A stretch of 64,000 nt of DNA from Paenibacillus_E violae (lineage in GTDB: Bacteria > Bacillota > Bacilli > Paenibacillales > NBRC-103111): assembly GCF_032461945.1 (NCBI RefSeq), contig NZ_JAWCUD010000003.1, positions 310,001 through 374,000 of the forward strand, in the 5' to 3' direction. The notes beneath the pieces were generated by a model, which did no database searches, was not told where the DNA came from, and saw nothing but the letters and a program-made list of their open reading frames with translations. The position numbers and the translations under genes were made by a program. Each line of letters opens with the position of its first letter. Within the stretch, counting starts at the first letter, position 1. Shown here one piece after another: positions 41,945-50,583 of this stretch.

Positions 41945-43567
41945 TCAATCCTTTGTCAAATGAACCAAATGCTGATGCCTCCGGTACTCGTCAGGTGTCA
42001 TCCCGAATCTGCTTTTAAATACACGGTAAAAGTACTTGTCATCTTTAAAGCCAACATTAGAAGCAATTTCGTATACTTTCATATCGCTGTTTTCCAGCAG
42101 TTCAATTCCTTTTTTTATCCGGACATCCGATAAATATTTGCTGAATGTTACACCTAAGTGATTTTTCAACATCATGCTGACATAATTAGGGCTGAAAAAT
42201 AAGTGCGCAGCCACCGCATCGAGCGACAAGTCTTCCATATAATGCGTGTCGATGTATTTCATACAGGTTTCCACGACAGATTCGTGTTTTTTGGATCGGC
42301 TCATCTTCAGCAGTTCCGACCATTGCAGCAGGACTTTCCCGAATCGGCTCCTGCAAATGTGGAAACTCGGACTTGTGGAGAGATCCTCCGAGGTATCCGA
42401 CAACACTTGCTTGTAGGCTTGATCCGTAACAAAATCTTTGATAACCACCGCTATGGCCGAAACCATCCGGAGCACAGTTTGCTGCCAATGATCCGGATGA
42501 GGAAACCCTCCGGTTACGACCAAATCGAACCAATCGTCGGCTAATCTCAAGATGTCCTCGTTTCTATTTTTACGGATCGCCTCTTTGAACTGCTCTTCCT
42601 CTCTTGCATAATCATAATGCATAGGCCGGATGAGCGTTCGGACTTCGGAATATTGAATAACATGGCGGTCAGGCAGAAAATATCGAAATGGCACCGCTGT
42701 TACTGCCTCTTTAAAGGAATGTCTCGCTTCATGCATCATATCTTCGCGGCACTCTCCAACGCCAATCGTCAGCTCGATGTCAAACTGCCCAGACATGTTT
42801 AGAGCAAGTTCTTCCATCTCTTGCGCAATCCGTTGATAATCAATATCACGCAAGTATGGTGACGTCATGACGGTAATCAGCAACTCCTTATCCTTTCTTG
42901 AGAAGAAGGAGATTGATGATCCGAACAACGCTGCTTTCTCCTCCAAACTGCTGAGCAAAGCGCATTTTACGTGGTTCTCGACGTCCAGTGAATCCAGCAG
43001 AATACTGTTCTGATGGATTCTGGCAACTGTAATAATTCCTATATCCCCCAAGTCGAACTGCTCCCGCAGCTCCTTACATTGATAGGCAGTGACACCTCCA
43101 TACACCCAATCGGTGAGCAGATTCTCATAATAAGCTGTTAATGTCCGATCCAGCTGCCTTTTAATCTGCTCATTGGCTTGCACATGTTTAGTTTCTTGCT
43201 GAATACTTTGATCAACCTTATCCAAAACCGTACGTATGCTCTCTTCTTTAAGCGGCTTGACCAAATAATCGAATGCACCCAATTGAATGGCCTTTTGTGC
43301 ATATTCAAAATACCGGTAGCCGCTAAGGATAATCACTCTAATCTTATGTGGCGAATCGTTCATCTTCTCAATGAAAGTCAATCCATCTAGAACGGGCATC
43401 TTAATATCAGTAAAAACAATGTCAATGTTGCTATTACGAATGACATCCAGAGCATCTTGGCCATTCTTGGCCTCCAAGACGCTGCACTCCGGTCTTGCAT
43501 TCCTGATCATTTGGGCGAGTACTCTTCGTTGTATGACTTCATCATCCACGACCAGAATGTTATGCAT
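41945..43567 (-). CDS. AraC-type response regulator (YesN type)
   Basis: The 540-aa protein has an N-terminal receiver domain (NILVVDDEVIQRRVLAQMI, phosphorylation Asp in VFTDIKMPVLDG) and a C-terminal AraC DNA-binding domain (VETCMKYIDTHYMEDLSLDAVAAHLFFSPNYVSMMLK, VGFKDDKYFYRVFKSRFGMTP). It pairs with the YesM-type kinase at 48487-50304 to control fructan or oligosaccharide uptake genes. It lies inside the operon, between the GH32 gene and the kinase gene. Confidence 0.94.
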   Translation of the reverse strand: MHNILVVDDEVIQRRVLAQMIRNARPECSVLEAKNGQDALDVIRNSNIDIVFTDIKMPVLDGLTFIEKMNDSPHKIRVIILSGYRYFEYAQKAIQLGAFDYLVKPLKEESIRTVLDKVDQSIQQETKHVQANEQIKRQLDRTLTAYYENLLTDWVYGGVTAYQCKELREQFDLGDIGIITVARIHQNSILLDSLDVENHVKCALLSSLEEKAALFGSSISFFSRKDKELLITVMTSPYLRDIDYQRIAQEMEELALNMSGQFDIELTIGVGECREDMMHEARHSFKEAVTAVPFRYFLPDRHVIQYSEVRTLIRPMHYDYAREEEQFKEAIRKNRNEDILRLADDWFDLVVTGGFPHPDHWQQTVLRMVSAIAVVIKDFVTDQAYKQVLSDTSEDLSTSPSFHICRSRFGKVLLQWSELLKMSRSKKHESVVETCMKYIDTHYMEDLSLDAVAAHLFFSPNYVSMMLKNHLGVTFSKYLSDVRIKKGIELLENSDMKVYEIASNVGFKDDKYFYRVFKSRFGMTPDEYRRHQHLVHLTKD

Positions 43568-43591
43568 GTAAGCCTCCTTACCTGAATGCGC

Positions 43592-45049
43592 CTATACGAA
43601 TATTGAGGAGATGCTCAGCGACGCTAGCCTAACGTTACCATGCTTTGCATAAACCGCCAAGCCAGGTTGCTCATCTATCGGGAATAGCAAATCCGTAATC
43701 ACCGCTTCTCCCTCTCCAGCGAATACTTCAACAGAGCAGCGGTCCACCCAGATCCTAAGCACAAGTCGGCCATCGACTGCTTCCGCTTCGACCGCATGTC
43801 TCCCGGGAAAGTCTGTATGGAAGTCCGTTTTTCCAGATTGTGTTCGATCGACGAAGAGCTCTTGTGCCTCTGCCAAATAACCTACCACGGTTTCATATTC
43901 CTTTGATGTCCGCACCTTAAAACCGAATTCCGTTGCCGTCTGCAACTCAAACTCTGCCTCCAGCATAAAGCTGGTCAGGGCAAGCCCAGACAATGGATTG
44001 TATCCCGGTTCAATGAGCAGATCGTTCCACTGCATCGTGTCCGTCTTCCATTGATCCAGTTCCTGAACAGGGCGTTGAACAAGCAGGATGCGATTTGCCC
44101 GACTCCGCAATCCCAACGTTCTGGGAAGCGTCATGGCACTGCGCCATCCTTCCGTCGGCGTTACCTGTGCGTATTTCCAGTTGCTGAGCCACCCGATATA
44201 GATGCGTCGGCCATCTTCGGCCGGTAGGTCTGACCAGCTGACCCCGGCGTAATTATCTCTCCCGCCATCAAGCCATCTAACCGACTCGGCAGCGTCATCA
44301 TTCTTAAACTCGGTGCCGTTGAATTGCCCGATAAAATACTGCGTTCTGGATCCTTCCGGATATTCCGGCGCATTTCCAATACTAACCAGCATTACCCACT
44401 TGGTATGGGAAGGATCGCCGTCAACAGGAAGCTCGAATAAATCCGGGCATTCCCAAACGCCGATGTGCGAGCCCTCCCCTTCTCCAAACTGACTTGCGAA
44501 AGTCCATTCCTTCAGATTTGGAGAGTGATAGATGCTCACGGTTTGCCCTGATGCCAAAATCATGATCCATCGCTTGGATTTGGTATGCCAGAAAACTTTG
44601 GGATCCCGGAAATCCGGAAACCGCGTGTCAGCTAACACCGGGTTCCCGCTGTACTTGGTCCAGGTTCTTCCCGAATCAGAACTATAAGCCAAGCTTTGGC
44701 GCTCCCTGACAGATCCGTTCTCTCCCGCGTTGTCATGATGCGTAAAAATCGCGACCAGACCGGCACCGCCGCCAAAGAACCCGGATGTATCCTCCCAATC
44801 AACGACAGCGCTGCCGGAGAAAATATAACCATGCTCGTCCGGCTCCAGTGCGACCGGCATATGATCCCAAGAGACCAAATCCTTGGAAATCGCATGCCCC
44901 CAGTGCATAGGCCCCCATGTTGTGCCATCCGGGTGATACTGGTAGAACAGATGGTACTCGCCTTGGAAATATACCAGACCATTCGGATCGTTCATCCACT
45001 GCTGCTGCGGCGTAAAATGAAAATTAGGTCTATAACGATCTTGTAACAT
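43592..45049 (-). CDS. Glycoside hydrolase family 32 beta-fructosidase (intracellular)
   Basis: The 485-aa enzyme has the GH32 five-bladed propeller with the nucleophile motif WMNDPNG, the RDP motif in FRDPKVFWH, and the acid/base motif WECPDLFELP. It hydrolyses sucrose, fructo-oligosaccharides or levan/inulin fragments. There is no signal peptide, so it acts on sugars imported by the permeases at 45100-46882. I place the start at 45049, where a GAGGG site precedes; two upstream in-frame starts are weaker. Confidence 0.93.
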   Translation of the reverse strand: MLQDRYRPNFHFTPQQQWMNDPNGLVYFQGEYHLFYQYHPDGTTWGPMHWGHAISKDLVSWDHMPVALEPDEHGYIFSGSAVVDWEDTSGFFGGGAGLVAIFTHHDNAGENGSVRERQSLAYSSDSGRTWTKYSGNPVLADTRFPDFRDPKVFWHTKSKRWIMILASGQTVSIYHSPNLKEWTFASQFGEGEGSHIGVWECPDLFELPVDGDPSHTKWVMLVSIGNAPEYPEGSRTQYFIGQFNGTEFKNDDAAESVRWLDGGRDNYAGVSWSDLPAEDGRRIYIGWLSNWKYAQVTPTEGWRSAMTLPRTLGLRSRANRILLVQRPVQELDQWKTDTMQWNDLLIEPGYNPLSGLALTSFMLEAEFELQTATEFGFKVRTSKEYETVVGYLAEAQELFVDRTQSGKTDFHTDFPGRHAVEAEAVDGRLVLRIWVDRCSVEVFAGEGEAVITDLLFPIDEQPGLAVYAKHGNVRLASLSISSIFV

Positions 45050-45099
45050 TAGATTCCCTCGCTTCATTGACATTTATTTTTCTTCGTTTGACCTTTAGA

Positions 45100-45930
45100 T
45101 TAACCTTTAATCCCTGTGCTCGTAATGCCCTGCACATAGTATTTCTGAAGAAGCAGAAAAATGAGCACGATGGGTAGGGTAGTGAACGTGAGCGTCGCCA
45201 TAATTTGTCCATAGAAGATAGGCGGCAAGGTGAAAAAGGTTTGAATTCCCAGTTGGATGTTCCGCAGCGATTCACCTGTGGTAACCAGGATAGGCCACAT
45301 GAAATCGCCCCAATGAGAAATGAAATCCAAAATAAATACCGTTGTAAATACAGGACCCGACAATGGCACGACGATTTTGAAGAAAGTTTTGATCGGTGAT
45401 GAACCGTCAATAGCTGCGGATTCTAGAAGTTCGTTTGGAATATCCATGAAAAACTGACGGAACATGAAGATGCTGAAGCAATTGGCTATAAAAGGAACAA
45501 TCAAGGCAAACCACGTATTCACCCAGCTTAAACTATTGACGACAAAGTAAAGCGGCATCACGATGCTTTCGAAAGGAACGATCATCAATGCGATAATGGC
45601 GGTTAGAATAATGCTTTTCCCTTTAAATTGAAGCTTTGCCAAGGCATATCCGCATATTGAATTGACTCCTAGACCACTGATTCCAATAATTGAGACGTAA
45701 AACAAGCTATTAAACAAGTATTTCATCATCGGAATACGATCGAATGCACGTATATAATTGTCAAACGTAATATGCGTAGGAAGTAAAGACTTGAGTGAGC
45801 CTAAATCCGCAAAAATCTGATTCTCCGGTTTAAGGGATGAGACTACCATCCACAAAAGCGGAATAATGAAGAGCACCGTCATGACAAGGTTGGATGCATA
45901 GATGAATACTTTTAACTTACGATCAGTCAC
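45100..45930 (-). CDS. Sugar ABC transporter permease (MalG type) of the fructan locus
   Basis: This 276-aa CUT1 permease has the EAA loop IPNELLESAAIDGSSPIKTFFKI and a C-terminus typical of MsmG (YYVQGITSTGIKG). It follows its partner by 16 bp and precedes the GH32 gene by 50 bp, so oligosaccharide uptake and hydrolysis are linked. Confidence 0.94.
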   Translation of the reverse strand: MTDRKLKVFIYASNLVMTVLFIIPLLWMVVSSLKPENQIFADLGSLKSLLPTHITFDNYIRAFDRIPMMKYLFNSLFYVSIIGISGLGVNSICGYALAKLQFKGKSIILTAIIALMIVPFESIVMPLYFVVNSLSWVNTWFALIVPFIANCFSIFMFRQFFMDIPNELLESAAIDGSSPIKTFFKIVVPLSGPVFTTVFILDFISHWGDFMWPILVTTGESLRNIQLGIQTFFTLPPIFYGQIMATLTFTTLPIVLIFLLLQKYYVQGITSTGIKG

Positions 45931-45946
45931 GTGTCTCTCCTCTTTC

Positions 45947-46882
45947 CTATCCTCTGTCTTTAAAAAACTTTCTCATAGAAAATGAAATGGCAATGACAAT
46001 CAGGAAGAAAATAACGGATACCGCTGAAGCATATCCGGCATTTCTGAATTGAAACCCTTGCTGGTAAATCAACAGCGCAAGCGTTCGTGTTGAATTTTCA
46101 GGTCCGCCGTTCGTCATCACATAAGGTTGTGTAAACAGTTTTACGGCTTGAATCGTCGTAATGGTTAATACGAACACAATCACATTGTATAAGCTTGGAA
46201 TGGTTATAAAACGCAGCTGCTGTACCCTATTCGCCCCGTCCATCGCAGACGCTTCATATAGATCCTTAGGAATGCTCTGCAATCCTGCCAGAAAAATCAT
46301 CATTTGATAACCGGCGGCTTGCCAAACGGACATGAAGATAATGGCGTTCATGGCTTGATCCGCGCTGCGCAGGAAAGGCTGCTTCGGGATACCGAGAAAC
46401 TGTAAGGCGGAGTTAATCAACCCTTCATTTGGATTGTATAGTGAGATCCAGAGGATGGCGATCACGGTCATGGAAGTAATCACCGGACTGAAGTAAGCAA
46501 TCCGAAACACATTTCTAAGCTTCAATTGATTATTGACTAGCAAAGCGAGCATAAGCGCTACTGCGGATTGAACAGGAACAACAATAATGGTGAAATAAAG
46601 TGTATTGTACAGCGATTTATAGAAAAGCTTATCTTTGAACAACATGAAGTAATTGTCCAGGCCGATAAATTTAATTTGATCCGGTCTCAGCAAGTTAAAC
46701 TTCGTAAAGCCGAATACAACAGCTAGCATGAAAGGCAATAGTAAAAACAGGATGAGCAGGATAACAGCTGGTAGAATGAAGGAATAACCCGTTAACGCTT
46801 CTCTCCGCTTTTGATGCCCGATTGACGAAAGCCTGGACTTCTTGCTGCTCTGAATTTGAATTTGTGAACTGGCACTTTGCAT
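45947..46882 (-). CDS. Sugar ABC transporter permease (MalF type) of the fructan locus
   Basis: From the ATG at 46882 this permease has 311 aa, a charged cytoplasmic tail (SSKKSRLSSIGHQKRREAL), six helices and the EAA loop IPKDLYEASAMDGANRVQQL. The ORF can be extended eight codons to a TTG, but a GAGGG site favours the ATG. Confidence 0.93.
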   Translation of the reverse strand: MQSASSQIQIQSSKKSRLSSIGHQKRREALTGYSFILPAVILLILFLLLPFMLAVVFGFTKFNLLRPDQIKFIGLDNYFMLFKDKLFYKSLYNTLYFTIIVVPVQSAVALMLALLVNNQLKLRNVFRIAYFSPVITSMTVIAILWISLYNPNEGLINSALQFLGIPKQPFLRSADQAMNAIIFMSVWQAAGYQMMIFLAGLQSIPKDLYEASAMDGANRVQQLRFITIPSLYNVIVFVLTITTIQAVKLFTQPYVMTNGGPENSTRTLALLIYQQGFQFRNAGYASAVSVIFFLIVIAISFSMRKFFKDRG

Positions 46883-46937
46883 GGGCTCACCCTCACTCCT
46901 CTCCAATTAAGTCTTACTTTATATATGGCAAGCGTCA

Positions 46938-46977
46938 TGCGGCACCTTTTCCTAAGTTCGGATATCCAAGTGCCGCA
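46938..46977 (-). terminator. Intercistronic hairpin after the fructan binding-protein gene
   Basis: Arms TGCGGCAC/GTGCCGCA (8 bp) with a 24-nt loop lie in the 114-bp gap between binding protein and permease. There is no U run, so it is probably an mRNA stabiliser or attenuator. Confidence 0.55.
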
Positions 46978-46996
46978 AGAGCCTCCTTCTTAAAAG

Positions 46997-48301
46997 TTAC
47001 TTAAAATTACGCTTGTACTCTTCATCATAAGAGGATGCCACCTGATCGAGCGATTTCTTCACATCTGCTCCCATCATGATGTCCGTCAAGGCTTCAGCAA
47101 ATTTCTGAGTTAATACGGGATAAGCAGGTGTCACGGGTCTGGCATGAGAAACCGTTGTTACTTGTTCTTTAATCACTCTCATCGGCAGATCATTGTATTC
47201 CGGCAAGCTGTCGTATGCTGATTTTCTGCTAGCGGGCATACTGGTCGCTTTGGCAAGCTGCGAGGAGCTCTCCTTGTTCGTCATCCATTTCACAACTTCA
47301 GCCGCCTCCTTCGGATGCTTGCTATCCGTTGTTACGCCAATCGCCCAGCTGCCTGATGGCGAGCTAATGCTGCCGCCGGCCTTCTTGGGGAAGTACGTAA
47401 TCCCCCATTCCAAATCCGGATAATTTTTGAACCCTGGAATATTCCAAGGACCTCCAAGTTTCGTTGCCGCTTTGCCCTCTTCGAATTCCGTCGGTTTCGG
47501 ATCGATATTGAACAGCTTCTCGTTCGCCAATTTCTGCAGGAATTTTGCTGCATCCATCCCCTTGTCGCTGTTAACCCAGCCTTGCGAGGTATTGCCTTCC
47601 TTATTGACAATATCGGTACCGGCAGAAATCCACAGCTGTTCGAATGCGTACGTCATCCACTCGCCTTTGTCGTTAATCATATTGGTACCGAACATCTCTT
47701 TGGAAGCCGTCTTTTTCATGACATCGTACCACTGGTCCCAGGTCCAGGCGTCTTCAATTTTCGTCGGGGGTTCGATGCCGAACTGTTTCATGATTTTCTT
47801 GTTGTAGAATAGCACCACAGAGGATTCGGACAGACCTGCAGCATAAAATTTCTCTTTATATGTGCCCTGCTGAATAATGGATGGAACGAAATCGTTCAAG
47901 TCTTCTTTGGTGAAATAGTCATCAAGCGGAATGATGATATTGGATGCGGCATAGTTGGCAACATTCGGACCATCCATGGATACGACATCCGGCAGCGTGT
48001 GGGAAGCTACGGCAGCGTTGATTTTATCCTCGTAAGCAAAGGAGTTTCCTCTCGTAATCGGCTCCATCTTCAACTTAATCTTACCTTGATTGGCCTTATT
48101 AAACTCTTCAACTCTTCTTACGTAAAATTCGTCTTCCGGACCGCTGGCTTGTGGTCTCCAGTAGGAAATTTCAATTTCCTTCTGACCTGTCTGGGAACTG
48201 TCTCCTGTTGAGCCTGCACTTCCTGCTGATCCGCCTGTTGAGCATCCTGCAAGAAATGAGATGGCTAATAAACCCGATATCGTTTTTATGTTTCTATTCA
48301 T
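46997..48301 (-). CDS. Sugar ABC transporter solute-binding lipoprotein of the fructan locus
   Basis: The 434-aa protein has a lipoprotein signal ending FLAGCSTGGS and the SBP family-1 fold (EIEISYWRPQASGPEDEF; FAYEDKINAAVASHTLPDVV; GGPWNIPGF). It is the first gene of the transporter-hydrolase operon and has an AGGAGGGG site. It lies 186 bp after the histidine-kinase stop codon, behind a terminator. Confidence 0.93.
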   Translation of the reverse strand: MNRNIKTISGLLAISFLAGCSTGGSAGSAGSTGDSSQTGQKEIEISYWRPQASGPEDEFYVRRVEEFNKANQGKIKLKMEPITRGNSFAYEDKINAAVASHTLPDVVSMDGPNVANYAASNIIIPLDDYFTKEDLNDFVPSIIQQGTYKEKFYAAGLSESSVVLFYNKKIMKQFGIEPPTKIEDAWTWDQWYDVMKKTASKEMFGTNMINDKGEWMTYAFEQLWISAGTDIVNKEGNTSQGWVNSDKGMDAAKFLQKLANEKLFNIDPKPTEFEEGKAATKLGGPWNIPGFKNYPDLEWGITYFPKKAGGSISSPSGSWAIGVTTDSKHPKEAAEVVKWMTNKESSSQLAKATSMPASRKSAYDSLPEYNDLPMRVIKEQVTTVSHARPVTPAYPVLTQKFAEALTDIMMGADVKKSLDQVASSYDEEYKRNFK

Positions 48302-48433
48302 GCTTACCCCTCCTGAAGCGTTTTCTTGTTTACGCTTTCATCATATCGTGACCTCTACCACGGATCCTACTCTAAAAATCGTAAAATGGTGGACTTTTGC
48401 AATGAAAACAGTTTCATGCCCACTTATTTATCG

Positions 48434-48479
48434 CAAAAACCTCTAGCATGATCGCAAAACGAACGACCGCGCTAGAGGT
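48434..48479 (-). terminator. Terminator of the YesM-type histidine-kinase gene
   Basis: Arms ACCTCTAGC/GCTAGAGGT are followed by a U run on the minus strand, beginning 8 bp after the kinase stop codon. The loop is long (23 nt). Confidence 0.65.
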
Positions 48480-48486
48480 AATATCG

Positions 48487-50304
48487 TTATGGCATAGGCA
48501 AAATAATCGTTACTTTCGTACCTGCCAACAATTGCGATTCAATGGTTACACCATACGGCTCCCCATAAATCAGCTTAACCCGTTTATTCACATTTTCTAT
48601 TCCAATAGATTTGCTATTTCCTGTAGTTTCCGTATCCGAAATGGCCAGAATGCGAGACAACACCGACTCCTCCATCCCCTTGCCATTGTCTTGTATGGTG
48701 AAAACCCTCAAATTACCCGCAATGTGACCCGAAACACGAATAGAGCCACCCTCCTCGCAATCCTCCAATCCATGAATAATGGCATTTTCAATGAAAGGCT
48801 GCAAGAAAAATTTAGGCACTGTGTAACCGTAAAGCGCAGGGTCAATGTCATACTGAATTTGAAATTTGTCTTCAAACCGCTGCTTCATGATATAATCATA
48901 ACTTTTCAGATAACTCACATCTTCACCAAGAGTAACTTCGCCGGACTTCTTGGCGGTATATTCCAGCATTTCTGACAGATCCACGAGCATATTACTAATA
49001 ACCGTTTGCTTGTTCTCAATGGCTAAATAATTAATGATGTTCAACGTATTGTACAGAAAATGCGGATTGAATTGAAAATTTAACGCTTTGAGCTCCGCCT
49101 CGATCTCCTTCAGACTTGTCTCATAGTTTTCTTTAATCAGAGTCTGAATTTTATCGTTCATGTGATTAAATTTATGAATAATGAGGTTCACTTCACTAGT
49201 CCCATGCGTTTCAATTCTCGCGTTAAAATTCCCTTCCCCGATCTGTTTAATCCCCCACAGCAATTTTTTGAGAGGCATTGTAATCCGGCTTGAGAACAAA
49301 GATGCCAGAAAGATGGACAGTATCAGAATCAACACTGTGGAGTAGAGCGTGTAACTGAACATATTAGGCACCGTTTTCAGCAAATTGTCATACGGAATGA
49401 ACACCGCCGAAATCCAGCCCGTCGTGGCCATCTGATCGAAGCAGACGACCATTTTTTCACCGTTAATCTGAACATAGCGTGTGCCGCTTTCAGCGTCCAA
49501 CAAGCTGCGCGTCCATTCTTGATCTAACAACTTATCACCGGATTGATCGGAAGTCGAAATTACTTCCATATCCTTCGTAAATACATAGTAATACGAGTCC
49601 TTTATAACCAAGCTTTCCTTGAATGCTCTACTGATCATCGATTCTTGAAAATTAACGAGGAGAATCGGGCGCTCAGCATCTTTATCCATGCCTTTCAGCA
49701 GGTTGTTCGTGACACGGGATAAGTTAATAAATCGCGCAGCAGTAAACACATTTTGATCTTTCCTACTTGCCGCTGCCGAAGAGGCGAAGTACTTTTCCAG
49801 CAAGTTGTAGGTTGGAATCCATATTGTTTTGTCTATAGCCTTCAGACCGGTTTGGTAAATGTCAGAGGAGGAAAAATCCTTCTTTGGAATCCAGAAATTA
49901 GGGTTTCCGCCAAACATGTAATCCTTCGTCGCCAAATTGACGGAAAAGAAATCCTCCGATGAAGGGAAATATTTCTGTAAAATTCTAGTGATTTTCCGAT
50001 CTGTTTCATAATCTAACTGCCTAACTTGCAAGTCAGTCGTATTAAAGAGCTCGAACAACTCCTCATCCAGATGCATGTTAATTGCACTTTGTTCGACGGT
50101 GGCAAATTTGGCATCTAAGGACTTATTACTCGTTTTCACTAATCCCAAATAGGTGCCGCTGGCATTCTGAAGAATCACTTGAGAGCTCTTAATGTAATAG
50201 CCTATTCCCAGCACTGTCATAGATACAACGATGAGCACGATATAGGATAATGTTAGCCTCACCCTTAAACTTAACTTATTGTATATTTCAATAAGTCCAT
50301 ACAT
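48487..50304 (-). CDS. YesM-type sensor histidine kinase
   Basis: The 605-aa membrane kinase has an N-terminal helix (LTLSYIVLIVVSMTVLGIGYY), a large extracellular sensor (about residues 40-280), a second helix, a HAMP domain, the His_kinase motif NFQFNPHFLYNTLNIINYL (phospho-acceptor His) and an ATPase domain (LQPFIENAIIHGLEDCEEGG, DNGKGM). The start at 50304 has a GGAGGTC site; the longer frame lacks one. It partners with the regulator at 41945-43567 and lies at the opposite end of the locus, with its own promoter at 50345-50373. Confidence 0.93.
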   Translation of the reverse strand: MYGLIEIYNKLSLRVRLTLSYIVLIVVSMTVLGIGYYIKSSQVILQNASGTYLGLVKTSNKSLDAKFATVEQSAINMHLDEELFELFNTTDLQVRQLDYETDRKITRILQKYFPSSEDFFSVNLATKDYMFGGNPNFWIPKKDFSSSDIYQTGLKAIDKTIWIPTYNLLEKYFASSAAASRKDQNVFTAARFINLSRVTNNLLKGMDKDAERPILLVNFQESMISRAFKESLVIKDSYYYVFTKDMEVISTSDQSGDKLLDQEWTRSLLDAESGTRYVQINGEKMVVCFDQMATTGWISAVFIPYDNLLKTVPNMFSYTLYSTVLILILSIFLASLFSSRITMPLKKLLWGIKQIGEGNFNARIETHGTSEVNLIIHKFNHMNDKIQTLIKENYETSLKEIEAELKALNFQFNPHFLYNTLNIINYLAIENKQTVISNMLVDLSEMLEYTAKKSGEVTLGEDVSYLKSYDYIMKQRFEDKFQIQYDIDPALYGYTVPKFFLQPFIENAIIHGLEDCEEGGSIRVSGHIAGNLRVFTIQDNGKGMEESVLSRILAISDTETTGNSKSIGIENVNKRVKLIYGEPYGVTIESQLLAGTKVTIILPMP

Positions 50305-50344
50305 CCTCTGACCTCCAGCTTCGCACTTGTATGTTCTTACATGG

Positions 50345-50373
50345 ACTATAATGAATAAATAGTTGTTCTGCAA
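50345..50373 (-). promoter_or_regulatory. Sigma-A-type promoter of the YesM-type kinase gene
   Basis: On the minus strand TTGCAG and TATAGT are separated by 17 bp, 40 bp before the start codon. Confidence 0.7.
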
Positions 50374-50415
50374 GTGGTTACACCTTGCTCCGATAGCTAA
50401 AAAACGACAACACGC

Positions 50416-50444
50416 TTGATATAAATACCGGATATGCGTATACT
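50416..50444 (+). promoter_or_regulatory. Sigma-A-type promoter of the fluoride riboswitch transcript
   Basis: TTGATA and TATACT are separated by 17 bp and lie about 20 bp before the riboswitch core. Confidence 0.75.
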
Positions 50445-50465
50445 AATGAAGGTACTGATAATTTT

Positions 50466-50516
50466 ATAGGCGATGGAGTTCGCCATTAACCGCCTTTGCG
50501 CTAATAACTCCTACCA
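50466..50516 (+). promoter_or_regulatory. Fluoride riboswitch (crcB motif) aptamer
   Basis: The segment matches the crcB consensus at its invariant parts: GGCGATGGAGTTCGCC, then TTAACCGCC, then TAATAACTCCTACC, in that order. It precedes a CLC-F gene, the classical location. The aptamer 3' end overlaps the left arm of the terminator at 50506-50550, as needed for fluoride-dependent antitermination. Confidence 0.93.
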
Positions 50517-50550
50517 GTTTATTTGGCATGAAACTGGTAGGAGTTTTTTT
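50506..50550 (+). terminator. Riboswitch-controlled intrinsic terminator
   Basis: A perfect 15-bp stem (AACTCCTACCAGTTT with its complement) and a 10-nt loop are followed by a run of U. In the fluoride-bound form the aptamer would sequester the left arm and allow read-through. Confidence 0.9.
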
Positions 50551-50583
50551 GTGTATACCTGCACGATAAAGGAGAGACAGAAG

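Noticed and set aside
50473..50583. N-terminal extension of the CLC-F protein starting at an ATG inside the leader
   Set aside because: This ATG is part of the invariant fluoride-riboswitch sequence and the extension would be encoded by the terminator hairpin; a TTG with a ribosome site fits the family start.
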